Origin: Axinella damicornis
Lineage: Eukaryota > Porifera > Demospongiae > Axinellida > Axinellidae
Assembly: GCA_963931865.1 (NCBI GenBank)
Contig: OZ007505.1
Span: 1,163,289-1,227,288, forward strand
Direction of reading: 5' to 3'
DNA length: 64,000 nt
A program made the translations under genes and the position numbers. Positions 11,163 to 30,465 of the stretch are shown here, in pieces (position 1 is the first letter of the stretch; every line of letters begins with the position of its first letter). The notes beneath the pieces were generated by a model, which saw only the letters and a list, made by a program, of their open reading frames with translations, ran no database searches and was not told the origin of the DNA.

Positions 11163-14100
11163 TCATCCTCCCTTCTCTCCTCTCACTCCTCAGGCACCGG
11201 ATGCCCGCCGAGCCCTTCCCTGTTGGGATGAACCCGCTCACAAGGCTACCTTTGATGTCACCCTCGTTGTGCCCAAGGACAGAGTGGCCCTCTCTAACAT
11301 GGTACTATATACATACCATGCTCCTAGTCTCATTCTACTTGTGGTCCCATTCTCAGAACATATATAACCTCAATCCACAGACTGTATAGTTGAGTCCTTT
11401 CTGTACCTAGCATGGCACAGTCTGGTTCCCAAACCAGGGTCTCATTCCTGACCATGTATTGTATGAGCCTAGTCCGGGGCTCACAATAACATCCTCTCAC
11501 CAGACGAATAATGTATGTGTCAGGGGCTATCTCAGGCACTACGTCCACCCATTCCGATACCAGAGTTTGATATGGACATGATTGTATGTGTAGTCACTAC
11601 TTAGGAGTGTCTGTCATAGTCCAGATGTAGAGACTGTCACTTTTGCAAAAATTATTGTGAGACCTGCCGGTCCCCAGACCATGAGATGCCACATGGCTTC
11701 ATTCCCAGACCTGGCATCAAAGGTGTTACAGTATTGACTCATGATAATTGTCACTGCCATATTCCTGTAGAATGAGACTAGTTGTGAAGACGTTGATGGA
11801 GGCTTGAAACGCGTAACGTTTGCACCCACTCCAATCATGTCTGTGTATCTGCTGGCGTTCGTCGTTGGAGAGTTTGACTTTGTGGAGGATACGGACAGCA
11901 ATGGCGTGCTTGTGAGGGTGTACACGCCCGTGGGAAAGGCAGAGCAAGGGAGGTTCGCACTGGATGTAAGTAGGGAGGGGACTGTGTGGAGAGGGGCAGG
12001 GGCATGTGTGGAGTGGGGAGGGGTGTGTGTGGAGTGGGGAGGGGCGTGTGTGGAGAGGGGCAGGGGCATGTGTGGAGTGGGGAGGGTTGAGCCCTTTACT
12101 TCTCTTCACAGTATTGGATTTAGTAGGGAGACACTAGGGGGACGGACGACCAGCTGCAGGGGGAGAAGGGAGACTAGGGGGAGGGGGTGTGGAGACGGAC
12201 GACTAGGGGGAGGAGGGAGACTGGAGGAATGTGAGGGTAACATGTAACTGAGAGTTTAATTCTGTAGGTTTCTGTGAAGACCCTGCCCTTCTATAAGGAC
12301 TACTTCAACGTGGCATACCCACTGCCCAAGATGGACCTCATTGCTATTCCTGACTTTGCCGCAGGTAACCCCCCCTCCCCACCACCACCACCACCACCGC
12401 ACACACACACACACACACACACACACGCTCAGTCATTCTTGACTGTCTACAGGTGCTATGGAGAACTGGGGCCTTGTGACCTACAGGTAATCCAGGTTTC
12501 CCCGTTAAGTAGACAGTACTCACATTATCATGAGTACAAAGTGCAAAAGTTAAGTCAATACAGACCCACCAAATCAATATTCACTAGGTGAGTGTGGGAT
12601 ATTGTGGGGTGAGCATATCAGGACATTATGTAGGTGGCAACTGTTATGATAATTGAGCGTATCACAAGATGAAATAACATCGCTGGCTATTGCCCAATTA
12701 AACTAATTGAACTTTGTACCCCTTCTCCTCAAGGGAGCGGCTGCTACTGGTTGACCCTGTGAACTCCACCGTCATCACCAAGCAGCTGGTTGCTCTTGTA
12801 GTGGGTGAGCTAGCAGCTCGCTGTTACACAGTTCAGTTCTCTCTGCATTAACTTTGATCTGATGTTTGCAGGCCACGAACTTGCTCACCAGTGGTTTGGA
12901 AACTTGGTAAGAAGTGCGTGCCATTTGTGATGCGGCTCGTGAGAGTTGAATCATGCCTATTGATGGAGACTTACTTTGTGTCACGTGACAGACATATGAC
13001 CTTTAACCAAAGTCACATGACAAAACGTGGCCTTTGCCCTATGTCACATGGTTGGTGTTGTTCGCCTTACATCACATGACTGTCACATGTCCAGGTCACC
13101 ATGGAGTGGTGGACACACTTGTGGCTCAACGAAGGGTTTGCCACCTGGATCGAGTTCCTCTGTGTGGACTTCACCCACCCAGAGTACGAGATCTGGAACA
13201 CCTTCATCAGCCGGGAATACTCCGCTGCCCTGAACCTGGATGCCCTTGCCAACAGCCACCCCATTGAGGTAAAGTGCACGAGGAAACTACCAGTGACCTT
13301 TCAGTTGGGCTCAAGCTCAGCTACGGTTGGTAACTGACAGCATCTTTGGGGATGGGATGCAGGAACAAGAGGGCTGGGGATAAAGGGAGGGGCCTGGAAT
13401 GAGACTGGGCAGGAGCTGGCAATGAGGGGAGAGGCCTGGAACGAGGAACAGGGGAGGCCCTGGGTTGGGGAGAGCCCCGGAACAAGAGGGCTGGGGAAGC
13501 GGCTGGGGAGGACTGGAATTGAAGCTAAGCACTGGTAATTGCAATTAACTGTCACATGATCTCATCTGTTGACAGGTTCCCGTAGGCCCCCCTTCTGAGG
13601 TGGAGGAGATATTCGATACCATCTCGTACTGCAAGGGAGCCTCCATCATCCGGATGTTGTATACCTGGGTAGGCAAGGAGGTAAGTCATGTGATAGTCAC
13701 ATGATCAGAATGTTGACACTGGCCAAGATGGTAATTCCTGTGTTGGAATCAATTAGATCCTTTGAAGATCTGCTATATACAGAATTTGTATCTTGCTAAA
13801 CAGTAATTAATCAAAGGTATAACCCAGTACTGTTTGGTCAACTGCATTCACTTTCGACGTTGTTGGCTCTCAGGACTTCCGTAAAGGCATGAACAGCTAC
13901 CTGACAAGCTTTGCCTACCAGAATGCCAAGACTGGTGAGGGAAATCTCGCTAGAACTTACACACACTTTCGTCATCAAGCAATTCTCCTTCCCCCTCCCT
14001 CCCTCCTCCCACTCCCTTCCTCTTCTTCCCTCCTTCCTCTCCCTCCCACCCTCCCTCCCACCCTCCCTCACTCCCAGAGGACCTCTGGGCACACCTGGAG

Positions 14101-17100
14101 GAGGCTAGCAAGAAGCCCGTTGCCGCAGTGATGAGCACATGGACAGAGCAGATGGGGTACCCAGTTCTCTCTGTGGACGGGAAACAGGTGAAGTGATCAA
14201 GGCATCAATCCTCTGGGTCATTATTTAAAGTCTCCTGCATGGTCTTGGAGTCCATTTGATCGTGGTTTTGCCTTCTCATGCAGGAGGGAGACAAGAAGGT
14301 GCTCACCATCTCACAGAAGAAGTTCTGTGCTGATGGCAACATCACTGGTAAGAGCACAGCTGCAGAAAGTGTACTTGTTTGGGCCCTTATAGTGTAGCAG
14401 CAGACCCAACTATAGCTACACACACAACCAAATTCACACACACAAATGCACATACACATACATATGCACACACATAACACATGCTCAACACATGCACATA
14501 TACTTACACACACACACACACACACATGTACTGCACTGCTGGTACTGCATTCCACAGGATATGAATCCATGCAATGGCAGATTCCAGTTACCATAGCAAC
14601 AAGCAAGAACCGCAGTGCTTTGACCTTTGTCCTGGACAAGCCCTCAACTACTGTCACCCTCGAGGGCCTTGGGGCCAATGACTGGGTCCTGGTGAGGGAG
14701 GGATTTGAGACGTATTACTTTGTTCATTGCATTGCTGTGGTTGTATATAGCTTGAGGTGTAGTTCGAGTATACTGAGGTTTACTGAGAGTATATATACTG
14801 AGCTGAACTGAAGGTAAGCTGTATAGGCTGCCTAGCAACCAGGTTCTGCAACGGCGTTACTAAGCAAAGTATTCGCCAATCAGCTTTCTATTACAGCAGT
14901 ACCTCGAGAAAAATGTGTAATACCAATCTGATTGGTTAACCAAGTGGTATATCAGATTAATGCGTACCGTGTAGTATAGAACTATTATATTGTAGGTTTT
15001 ATAGATGTAGGATTAACAGTGTTATACTAAGCAGTATATTATAGTGACTAGCTCTCCCCCCTCCCCAGGTCAACCCAGGTCGTGTTGGGTTCTACCGTGT
15101 ATCCTACTCAACGGAGCTCTTCTCCCCACTTCTGCCAGTGCTGAGAGACCTCCCTCCCACAGACAGACTGGGACTGCAGAATGATGCCTTTGCTCTAGTG
15201 GGTGATGATGATCATATATCGAGCATCCTGCATGCTTTCCAGCCGTGTTACAGGCAAATTCATGCACAAGTCACTCTTGGCCAACCTGCTTATAAAAGCA
15301 TGTTTCAAATTTCTCTCCCATGTCTTGAGGGGATATTGAAATGCCACCATTGAGTTAGACTTCAACGTGGAGCTTCTTCACCTCCATCCCCACCCACCAT
15401 CCTCGCTCTCACTGTTTCTTTCTTTCTCCATCTCTGTTCTCCCCTTCATGTTCTTCTCCTTCTCCTCTCACCCCTCCCCCCCCTTTCCTCCCCCCTCTCC
15501 CAGGCTCGTGCTGGTGTGGGTAACACGGTAGACTTGCTCCGTCTGATTGCCTCCTACGCACAAGAGACCAACTACACGGTCTGGGAGAACCTCAACTCCA
15601 ACCTCTCCACATTGAAGCGAATCTTCTCCTACACTGACTTCTACGACAGCTTCAAGCAGTTTGCAAGGAAGATATTTGGCCCAAGCGTGGTACGACTGGG
15701 CTGGGATGCCAAGGACACTGACAGTGAGTTACAATAGACCCACTGTGTCACTTCCTGTGTGCACTGGTTAGTGATTACAATAATGTGCCAGAGTAGCCTC
15801 GTTCCCAGGCCTATCCTGTTTTTGTTTATTAAGGTAGCATTATACCTTCAGACTAGCTTGTACTCCATATGAGATATTGAATTGAAGCTTTCAGGTAATT
15901 AAAGATACACCTTTGGAGTTACCAGAAATGGTGAAGTATGCAGCAGTTTCAATAGCGATCACATTTATATATTCTTACTCAATTCAAATTATTACATACA
16001 CAAGTGGGAATATGACACCTGAACCACTACATCATTGCACACCATTTTACATTTGCCTAATCAGTAATCCCATCCAATTGCTATAAACCTCAAATATGGT
16101 GAGAGACATCTTAATTACATTAATTACCATAGTTGAGGCACAACTATTAATATTTTGCTTGACATACACTTTCAACTGTGCCATGATGTTACAGTAGAAA
16201 AGATAAAATACATTCAATGACTGGTATGTTGCATATATCATAACCTCATAAGTACTTGCACAAACTTCTGAATTACTTGAAAGGAATATGGACAGTTGGC
16301 ATTTCTAGAAGCACAGAAGAATAATGGTTTTGAGAAAAGGTTCGGAAAAGTGTCTAAAACCTACCAGCAACATACATATCACCTTCTCTTGTTTTCAGGG
16401 TTTCATCTCTGCCTTTTTTTGCTCGTCTTTTACGTTTTCTTTCTTGTTTACGAAACTCAGTACCTTTATAAGCAGCATGATAAAGGCGAAGTTTGTCCTT
16501 GCGAACCAAAGCCTGCAGGGTATGATCCCTCTCTCCAAGGCCCATTGACTGCAGTAGGGCACAAACAGACTTGGCTCCATCATTGAATGATGCAACGGCA
16601 AGGGCAACAGCTGTCTCTACTGTGTGTCTTCCGGCAAATCTCTCCTTGGGGCAACGCTGCCAGATAACATGGTGCAGTGACTCATTTGCATTTTGCGTTT
16701 GGCCCTTGACACATCTCTCAAGCAACTCGCGGTCTGACAATCTTGTGAAGATCGGTTTCAGTTCCTCAAAAATTGCTGGAGGAATGGTACCATGATGTGT
16801 GTATGATTTACGATCCCTCTGCCATCCGCACCAGCTGTCTGCACCTTTCGGACAGTATTTATGCATCGGCTTGCGGTCACTTGATCCCCTGTGGTAGAGA
16901 ATAGCATAGACAGCTTTTTGCATCGCATCAACACTCCCACCATTTTCTCTGATTGATTTACCGTAATAGCCTTGCAGTTTGTCAATGAATTTGTCTGTAA
17001 GACGGCCTCGACCACCAATTGTTTTCCCATCCTTCAACCTCCTTTTGCCCCAAGTCTTCTTTAGTTTCCTAAGTGCAGTACCTAAGCGTTTTTGTACATG

Positions 17101-20100
17101 ACCAATGCAATCACTCTTCGTTATTGTAATATCACCATATGGTTTACTATCAACGACAGCCGAATAGGCTTTACTATCACCATCACCAATAAGAGTAGTA
17201 TACTGTAAGTTGTATAGGGACATTGACCGACTCCAAAGTTCAACTGCACCAGCAGCTTCAATCGCATTAGCAGATCCATCAAAATCAAACAAGCATTTGC
17301 CGTCAACTAGGTGACTCTGTTTCCACATTTGGTACTCCTCTGACTGAGGATCAAGACGAGCATGCCTCATGCAACTCACACAGAATCGACTCTTCACAGT
17401 ATAATCAAGCACTTTGCCAGTTTCTGCAGATATTACGGCAACAAGACCATACAAGGATGAATGGCCGCGCCTGTGCCATGAGCCATCACAGGATACTTCT
17501 ATATCTATTGCTGTCTGTACGTCTACACCATGCTCTCTGACTACTGACTTGAGCTCTTCTGCTGCCCGTTGCATACTCTGCTTTGCGATATCCACAGCTG
17601 CTACATGGAGAGCTTTTGCATGGTTGCTATAAGTATTTGGGGTCATTGGTTTTGGCATGTTCAAAACAGCGCATAATGTCTCAAGATCTGTTAGACCACG
17701 CCCAATAAGATGCATACCTGTGACTATTCTTCGATTTATGTCATAAAATCGGACGATCTTCCGGGATGTTTGCATGTTCGTCGAGTGGTTGCACTGCATG
17801 CACTGAAACACCATGATGGATGCAAGGCCATATTTGCAAGAGGCCTCACACAAGATAAGATTTTGCGTATGACATCCGGGGCATTCAAGACATGATACTG
17901 CAGTGCCAAGGTGAGACACATCAATTAGCCGGTAACCTATAGGAACTTCAAGTCCATCTTCAAAGTCGATCGTCTCTAAACTATCGTCACAAACACCATG
18001 TCCATCAACTGACCCCGAACTCTCATTTGATCTTTCACTACTCCCATTCGAGCTCTCAAGCTCATCTGAACTCTCACTGGAAGTAAAATCTGGTATTGGT
18101 GAATGTGTAATCTTCCTCCTCACTCCCTTAGATGTAGTATGTGCGGGAACCCTTGATGTACTAGTACTAGGCATACTTGACATGGGATAAAGAGTAGAGG
18201 TATTACTACCAAGCTTACGGTGTGAGGCAGTAGCAGAAGGCCTCTGCACAGACAGAGATGTAGAGAGAGTGCCATGAGCAGGCCCGTCTTCATGACATTC
18301 GAGTTCTATCTCGCTATCGCACGGAGTAGAGAGTTTCGGCTTTTTTCGACCCTTTCGGGGCTTGGCATCCACACAGTGTTGGTTGCCTTGAAAAATCCGT
18401 TTCTTTCTATGAAGAGACCGTGCCTTAGGAGGCATGGCAGTGAACATCCTTCACGATGTTAGCAGATTGCAGATTTACAGCACGATGTTTGCAGATATAC
18501 TCTGAACTACAGCACATGGCCTGCTGGTATCACATGCGATCACATGCACACCCAGCCCCACCCCTCAAATTTTGATTACCTGTTGCGTACTGATATGCCC
18601 GAGCGCCAGCTCAGCTTTCAGGTACTAGTAAGCTACCGTTGTTGTTACATCTGCAGCTGCACAGTTGTAGTTTGAAGTTCAAAACATGACAAGTGTTAAT
18701 TTGTAAACTGTAAACTGTAAACTGCGTGTTGGCTAGCTGCAACAAGCATGGTCAATAGTCTCAAAACCACTTTTTCTGTACAGATTCCACTGTGATATTC
18801 CAGCTGTGGTTTCTATAGGGATGTAGGGTTCCTTTCAGCACAAAAACTGAAATTTGGTCTTGCAACCCAAATTTAAGGTATAATGCTACCTTAATTGGCA
18901 ATAAAACGCGTTTGTAAGCGGAAGAGTAGAAAAGAACCCAGTAGGCCTAGGATTAATGACATCAGGTGATGCACACTTCACTTAACCCTAGCTATACCCT
19001 CCAAAAGTGAGAAGAGGGAAACCTTCACGTCTTTTGGAGGTGATGCCTCTGCATGGTCTATAGGACCTGGTACACTTTCCCTTGGCCCTCATTAGCCACA
19101 GTGGTTTACAATGTCATTGTTTTCCAAATATAGAATCCACTCCCTGGTTACTCATCCCTCCCACACCATAGCACCCCTGGACACGATGCTGCGGAGCCTT
19201 GTGATTGGTCAGTATGGTCACTATGGTGATCCTGACACAATTGAGGAGGCCAAGAAGCGGTTCCGGGATCACGTTGACGGGACCACCTCTCTCCCTGCCG
19301 ACCTCAAGGGAGCTGTCTTCTCTCTTGCTCTGGCTAATGGAGATGAGACTACATTCGATCAGCTTGTCCAGGTGGGTGTGGGTGGGTGGGTGGGTGTGAG
19401 GGTGTGTGGGTGTGATGTGTGTGGGGGTGATGTTGTGGACGTGGGTGGGTGTGGGTGTGGATGTGTGTGTGTGGTTGTGGGTGTGGGTGTGGGGGGTGTG
19501 TGCATACCCCCTCATCACCACAGCATAATATTAGTGTAGGCCAAGCTGTGTGTGTGTGCAGTAAGCTGCTAACTACCATGCATTGTCTCAATGCCTCTCC
19601 TCCAGCTTCACGATACCTCGGACATGAATGAAGAGAAGGTGAGAGTCTATCGCAGCCTCGGAGGTGGCAAGACAGAGAAACTGACCACACGGTGCCTGGA
19701 GTTTGCCATGAGTGTAAGTGAGATGTACAGCTCTGTATTCTAGTGGGTCTTGCTCTGTATTCTAGAGAGTCTAACTCAGTAAACTAATGGTTTGTCCAAG
19801 AGTGTACCCTCGCTGTAAGTCTGTCCTGCTTTTTTTGTCCTGCAGGACAAAGTGAGGCCTGGGGACACATGGGGTTTGCTGTTCTCAGCTGCTCAATCCA
19901 GTCCTCGTGCCCGAGAGATGGTATGGACCTTTGTGAAGGAAAAGTGGTCGATGCTCGAGGAGCGCTACCAGGCAGCCTTTCTCCTCCCAAGGATTGTGGA
20001 TGTGAGTGTCACCATGATTGTTGTCAGTGAGAGCTTAGCTTGCTTGTCTAGGTATTGTTTGCAGTAACCGACTACACAGGACACACAACTAGGCCTCCCT

Positions 20101-21828
20101 CGTTAGCTTACTGGCCATACCACTCGTACTAGGCCTCCTCGTTAGCTTACTGGCCATGCCACTCGTACTAGGCCTCCCTCGTTAGCTTACTGGCCATACC
20201 ACTCGTACTAGGCCTCCCTCGTTAGCTTACTGGCCATGCCACTCGTACTAGGCCTCCCTCCTTAGCTTACTGGCCATACCACTCGTAGTAGGCCTCCTCG
20301 TTAGCTTACTGGCCATGCCACTCGTACTAGGCCTCCATCGTTAGCTTACTGGCCATGCCACTCGTACTAGGCCTCCCTCCTTAGCTTACTGGCCATGCCA
20401 CTCGTACTAGGCCTCCCTCGTTAGCTTACTGGCCATACCACTCGTACTAGGCCTCCCTCCTTAGCTTACTGGCCATGCCACTCGTACTAGGCCTCCCTCG
20501 TTAGCTTACTGGCCATACCACTCGTACTAGGCCTCCCTCCTTAGCTTACTGGCCATGCCACTCGTACTAGGCCTCCCTCGTTAGCTTACTGGCCATGCCA
20601 CTCGTACTAGGCCTCCCTCCTTAGCTTACTGGCCATACCACTCGTACTAGGCCTCCCTCGTTAGCTTACTGGCCATACCACTCGTACTAGGCCTCCCTCG
20701 TTAGCTTACTGGCCATGCCACTCGTACTAGGCCTCCCTCCTTAGCTTACTGGCCATACCACTCGTAGTAGGCCTCCCTCGTTAGCTTACTGGCCATGCCA
20801 CTCGTACTAGGCCTCCCTCCTTAGCTTACTGGCCATGCCACTCGTACTAGGCCTCCCTCGTTAGCTTACTGGCCATGCCACTCGTACTAGGCCTCCCTCC
20901 TTAGCTTACTGGCCATACCACTCGTACTAGGCCTCCCTCGTTAGCTTACTGGCCATACCACTCGTACTAGGCCTCCCTCGTTAGCTTACTGGCCATGCCA
21001 CTCGTACTAGGCCTCCCTCCTTAGCTTACTGGCCATACCACTCGTAGTAGGCCTCCCTCGTTAGCTTACTGGCCATGCCACTCGTACTAGGCCTCCCTCC
21101 TTAGCTTACTGGCCATACCACTCGTACTAGGCCTCCCTCCTTAGCTTACTGGCCATGCCACTCGTACTAGGCCTCCCTCGTTAGCTTACTGGCCATGCCA
21201 CTCGTACTAGGCCTCCCTCGTTAGCTTACTGGCCATGCCACTCATACTAGGCCTCCCTCCTTAGCTTACTGGCCATGCCACTCGTACTAGGCCTCCTCCT
21301 TAGCTTACTGGCCATGCCACTCGTACTAGGCCTCCCTCCTTAGCTTACTGGCCATGCCACTCGTACTAGGCCTCCCTCCTTAGCTTACTGGCCATGCCAC
21401 TCGTAGTAGGCCTCCCTCCTTAGCTTACTGGCCATGCCACTCGTAGTAGGCCTCCCTCCATGCGACTCGTACTAGGCCTCCCTCCTTAGCTTACTGGCCA
21501 TGCCACTCGTACTAGGCCTCCCTCGTTAGCTTACTGGCCATGCCACTCGTAGTAGGCCTCCCTGTTTTGCCAGTGAACAAGCTGCTTTTAGCTCAGCTGT
21601 ATAGTGAGTACTATAACGGGTGTTTCCTATGAATGCCGGCCTCTCCAGGTTGCCACAGCAGGATTTGTGACTGAAGAGAAGGCTCAAGAAGTGGAGCAGT
21701 TCTACAAGGACAACCCCTGCCCCACGGCCGACCGGGTGGTCAAGCAGAACTGTGAGGCCATCCGACTCAATGCCAAGTGGCTGCAGAGAAGCACGCAGTC
21801 TGTCAAGGAGTGGCTGAGCTCTCAGTGA
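8314..21828 (+). CDS. NPEPPS: Puromycin-sensitive aminopeptidase, M1 family
   Basis: Zinc metallopeptidase that removes N-terminal residues from cytosolic peptides. It has 21 exons with consistent phases: 8314-8529, 8851-8932, 10318-10514, 11194-11301, 11771-11965, 12268-12364, 12453-12486, 12734-12804, 12872-12906, 13095-13268, 13576-13680, 13874-13934, 14078-14187, 14284-14347, 14558-14691, 15069-15197, 15504-15723, 19172-19371, 19606-19713, 19846-20001, 21649-21828. The GAMENWG exopeptidase motif is in the 34-base exon at 12453. HELAHQW is at 12872 and the third zinc ligand is in LWLNEGFA at 13095 onward. From the Met at 8401 ([13 protein letters not shown], aligned to the short human form) it is 862 residues; the Met at 8314 adds 29, including a hydrophobic stretch. 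Intron 17 carries a transposon and the last intron a minisatellite. Confidence 0.96.
9340..9914. mobile_element. Non-autonomous hAT-like MITE in an NPEPPS intron
   Basis: Terminal inverted repeats TAGAGCTACAACGATA and TATCGTTGCAGCTCTA (one mismatch) are flanked by the 8-bp direct repeat ATAGGGCC at 9332-9339 and 9915-9922. Subterminal ATCGATATATATCG stretches also pair. An 8-bp target duplication and a TAGAG-type end are typical of hAT elements. It is 575 bp with no transposase. Confidence 0.8.
15794..15816. repeat. Solo end of the TAGCCTCGTTCCCAGGC fold-back family
   Basis: TAGCCTCGTTCCCAGGCCT occurs here without an inverted partner nearby. It lies 13 bases before the TTAA-flanked transposon, so the partner may have been lost before or with that insertion. 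Confidence 0.6.
15829..18894. mobile_element. TTAA-flanked autonomous DNA transposon inside NPEPPS intron 17
   Basis: TTAA at 15829-15832 and 18891-18894 bracket inverted ends GGTAGCATTATACCTT and AAGGTATAATGCTACC. Each end is itself a partial palindrome (AAGGTA...TACCTT). The TTAA duplication points to a Kolobok-like or piggyBac-like insertion mode. One intact transposase ORF lies inside on the minus strand, antisense to the host gene. Perfect ends and an open reading frame suggest a young copy. Removing it with one TTAA restores an ordinary intron. Confidence 0.85.
16354..18447 (-). CDS. DDE transposase of the Mutator-like invertebrate family
   Basis: A single-exon ORF of 697 residues; [12 protein letters not shown], four residues in, is a likely alternative start. 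The basic, Ser/Thr-rich N-terminus (about 1-165) may bind DNA or the nucleus. A zinc-finger-like block follows ([11 protein letters not shown] ... FQCMQC, about 180-220). The catalytic core includes [13 protein letters not shown] and [10 protein letters not shown], giving two candidate acidic residues, then [33 protein letters not shown], near residue 600, may hold the third. These blocks resemble the Mutator-like transposase domain found in many invertebrates, from my recall of the family; the TTAA target site argues for a Kolobok-type superfamily. No internal stops or frameshifts are seen, so the protein may be active. Confidence 0.8.
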   Translation of the reverse strand: MFTAMPPKARSLHRKKRIFQGNQHCVDAKPRKGRKKPKLSTPCDSEIELECHEDGPAHGTLSTSLSVQRPSATASHRKLGSNTSTLYPMSSMPSTSTSRVPAHTTSKGVRRKITHSPIPDFTSSESSDELESSNGSSERSNESSGSVDGHGVCDDSLETIDFEDGLEVPIGYRLIDVSHLGTAVSCLECPGCHTQNLILCEASCKYGLASIMVFQCMQCNHSTNMQTSRKIVRFYDINRRIVTGMHLIGRGLTDLETLCAVLNMPKPMTPNTYSNHAKALHVAAVDIAKQSMQRAAEELKSVVREHGVDVQTAIDIEVSCDGSWHRRGHSSLYGLVAVISAETGKVLDYTVKSRFCVSCMRHARLDPQSEEYQMWKQSHLVDGKCLFDFDGSANAIEAAGAVELWSRSMSLYNLQYTTLIGDGDSKAYSAVVDSKPYGDITITKSDCIGHVQKRLGTALRKLKKTWGKRRLKDGKTIGGRGRLTDKFIDKLQGYYGKSIRENGGSVDAMQKAVYAILYHRGSSDRKPMHKYCPKGADSWCGWQRDRKSYTHHGTIPPAIFEELKPIFTRLSDRELLERCVKGQTQNANESLHHVIWQRCPKERFAGRHTVETAVALAVASFNDGAKSVCALLQSMGLGERDHTLQALVRKDKLRLYHAAYKGTEFRKQERKRKRRAKKGRDETLKTREGDMYVAGRF
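20091..21563. repeat. 40-bp minisatellite, about 37 copies, in the last NPEPPS intron
   Basis: The unit is AGGCCTCCCTCGTTAGCTTA followed by CTGGCCATGCCACTCGTACT. Units vary at a few fixed positions (CTCG/CTCC, ATGCC/ATACC, GTACT/GTAGT). The variant pattern at about 20518-20836 recurs 280 bases (7 units) later at about 20798-21116, so a higher-order block was duplicated. The array ends 85 bases before the final exon. Confidence 0.95.
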
Positions 21829-22478
21829 ACATTAGAAGAGACGTCAATTGCTGAATATTGCTAGGTAGATAGGTAGGAGTAATTACTGGACATGGCAATC
21901 AGCCGTAGGATGTTATCCACAGCACGTGATGCTTTGAGTGGGCACGTTTATTTTCAGTCACTGATGTGGAAGAGTCAGCTGCCACGTTTTCACTATAAGA
22001 TGCATGTGTCTGCATGCAAGTACTGGGTCTGCAATCCAATCACACCTCCAGCCAAGGAAGGAATATATAAGCAGTTTTGCCACTGTACACATCGACCAGA
22101 GGTGTGGTGGTGGAGAGAAGAGCTTGGCTACAACCCATAACCCGAGGGTAGTACGAGTCACATGATCTCTTCCTGTTGATATGTTGTCCTCTGACATGAT
22201 CTGGAAGAACAATCCGTAATAATCAATAGTCCATGCAGATGCTATACCATAGTTATACAAGCCCTATGATATATACTGGAGCATGCGGCCATAGGATCCG
22301 AAGGAGAGACCTTTTGCAACATGATCAATATAACAGTCATTCAATTGGAGGGTGTACAGGCACAGGCAGGCATATTGCTCTAGCAGAGTTGGTGGTGAAT
22401 AGCATGATGAAACGTACTTACAAACACGTATACTACGTAGTTACAGCTGTCTCAAACAGTTCAGCACATGCTTTAGTC
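21829..22478. other. Convergent intergenic region between NPEPPS and NBR1
   Basis: Holds the 3' UTRs of both genes. I see no clear AATAAA for NPEPPS close to its stop and no other gene. A plus-strand ORF of 82 codons at 21892-22140 lacks any family features. Confidence 0.5.
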
Positions 22479-30178
<7,700 letters not shown>

Positions 30179-30465
30179 TCACTCGCCCCAGGGATGCGCT
30201 TTTGTTTAGTGATCTTTGTGTATCGTTTCTCTGTAACAGGAACAGTTCAAAATCCGAAGTTCAATTCACTGCTACGTGTAGATCTGGCAAGGAACTTTGT
30301 TTATCCCATTTCTTTGTCAGTCTAAATTTAAAACGATTTTTACGTCATTGGTACTAAAAATAGAGATTTTTAGGGAGGGCCTCGTTCCTGTATTTGATTC
30401 CAAATCTGGGATGAGCTGCCTACACCTTGACCACATGCGATTCAAGACGTCCGGCCGGTTTCAAG
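30179..30465. promoter_or_regulatory. Head-to-head promoter region of NBR1 and DNAJB11
   Basis: Only 287 bases separate the start codons of NBR1 (minus) and DNAJB11 (plus). Both UTRs and any promoter must lie here. No obvious TATA box on either strand. A shared bidirectional promoter is an inference. Confidence 0.55.

Noticed and set aside
20091..21563. CRISPR-like regular repeat
   Set aside because: Units are contiguous 40-mers with no unique spacers, in an animal intron.
21892..22140. 82-codon ORF after NPEPPS
   Set aside because: No domain, no conserved motif and no splice signals; it fits chance in 3' UTR sequence.
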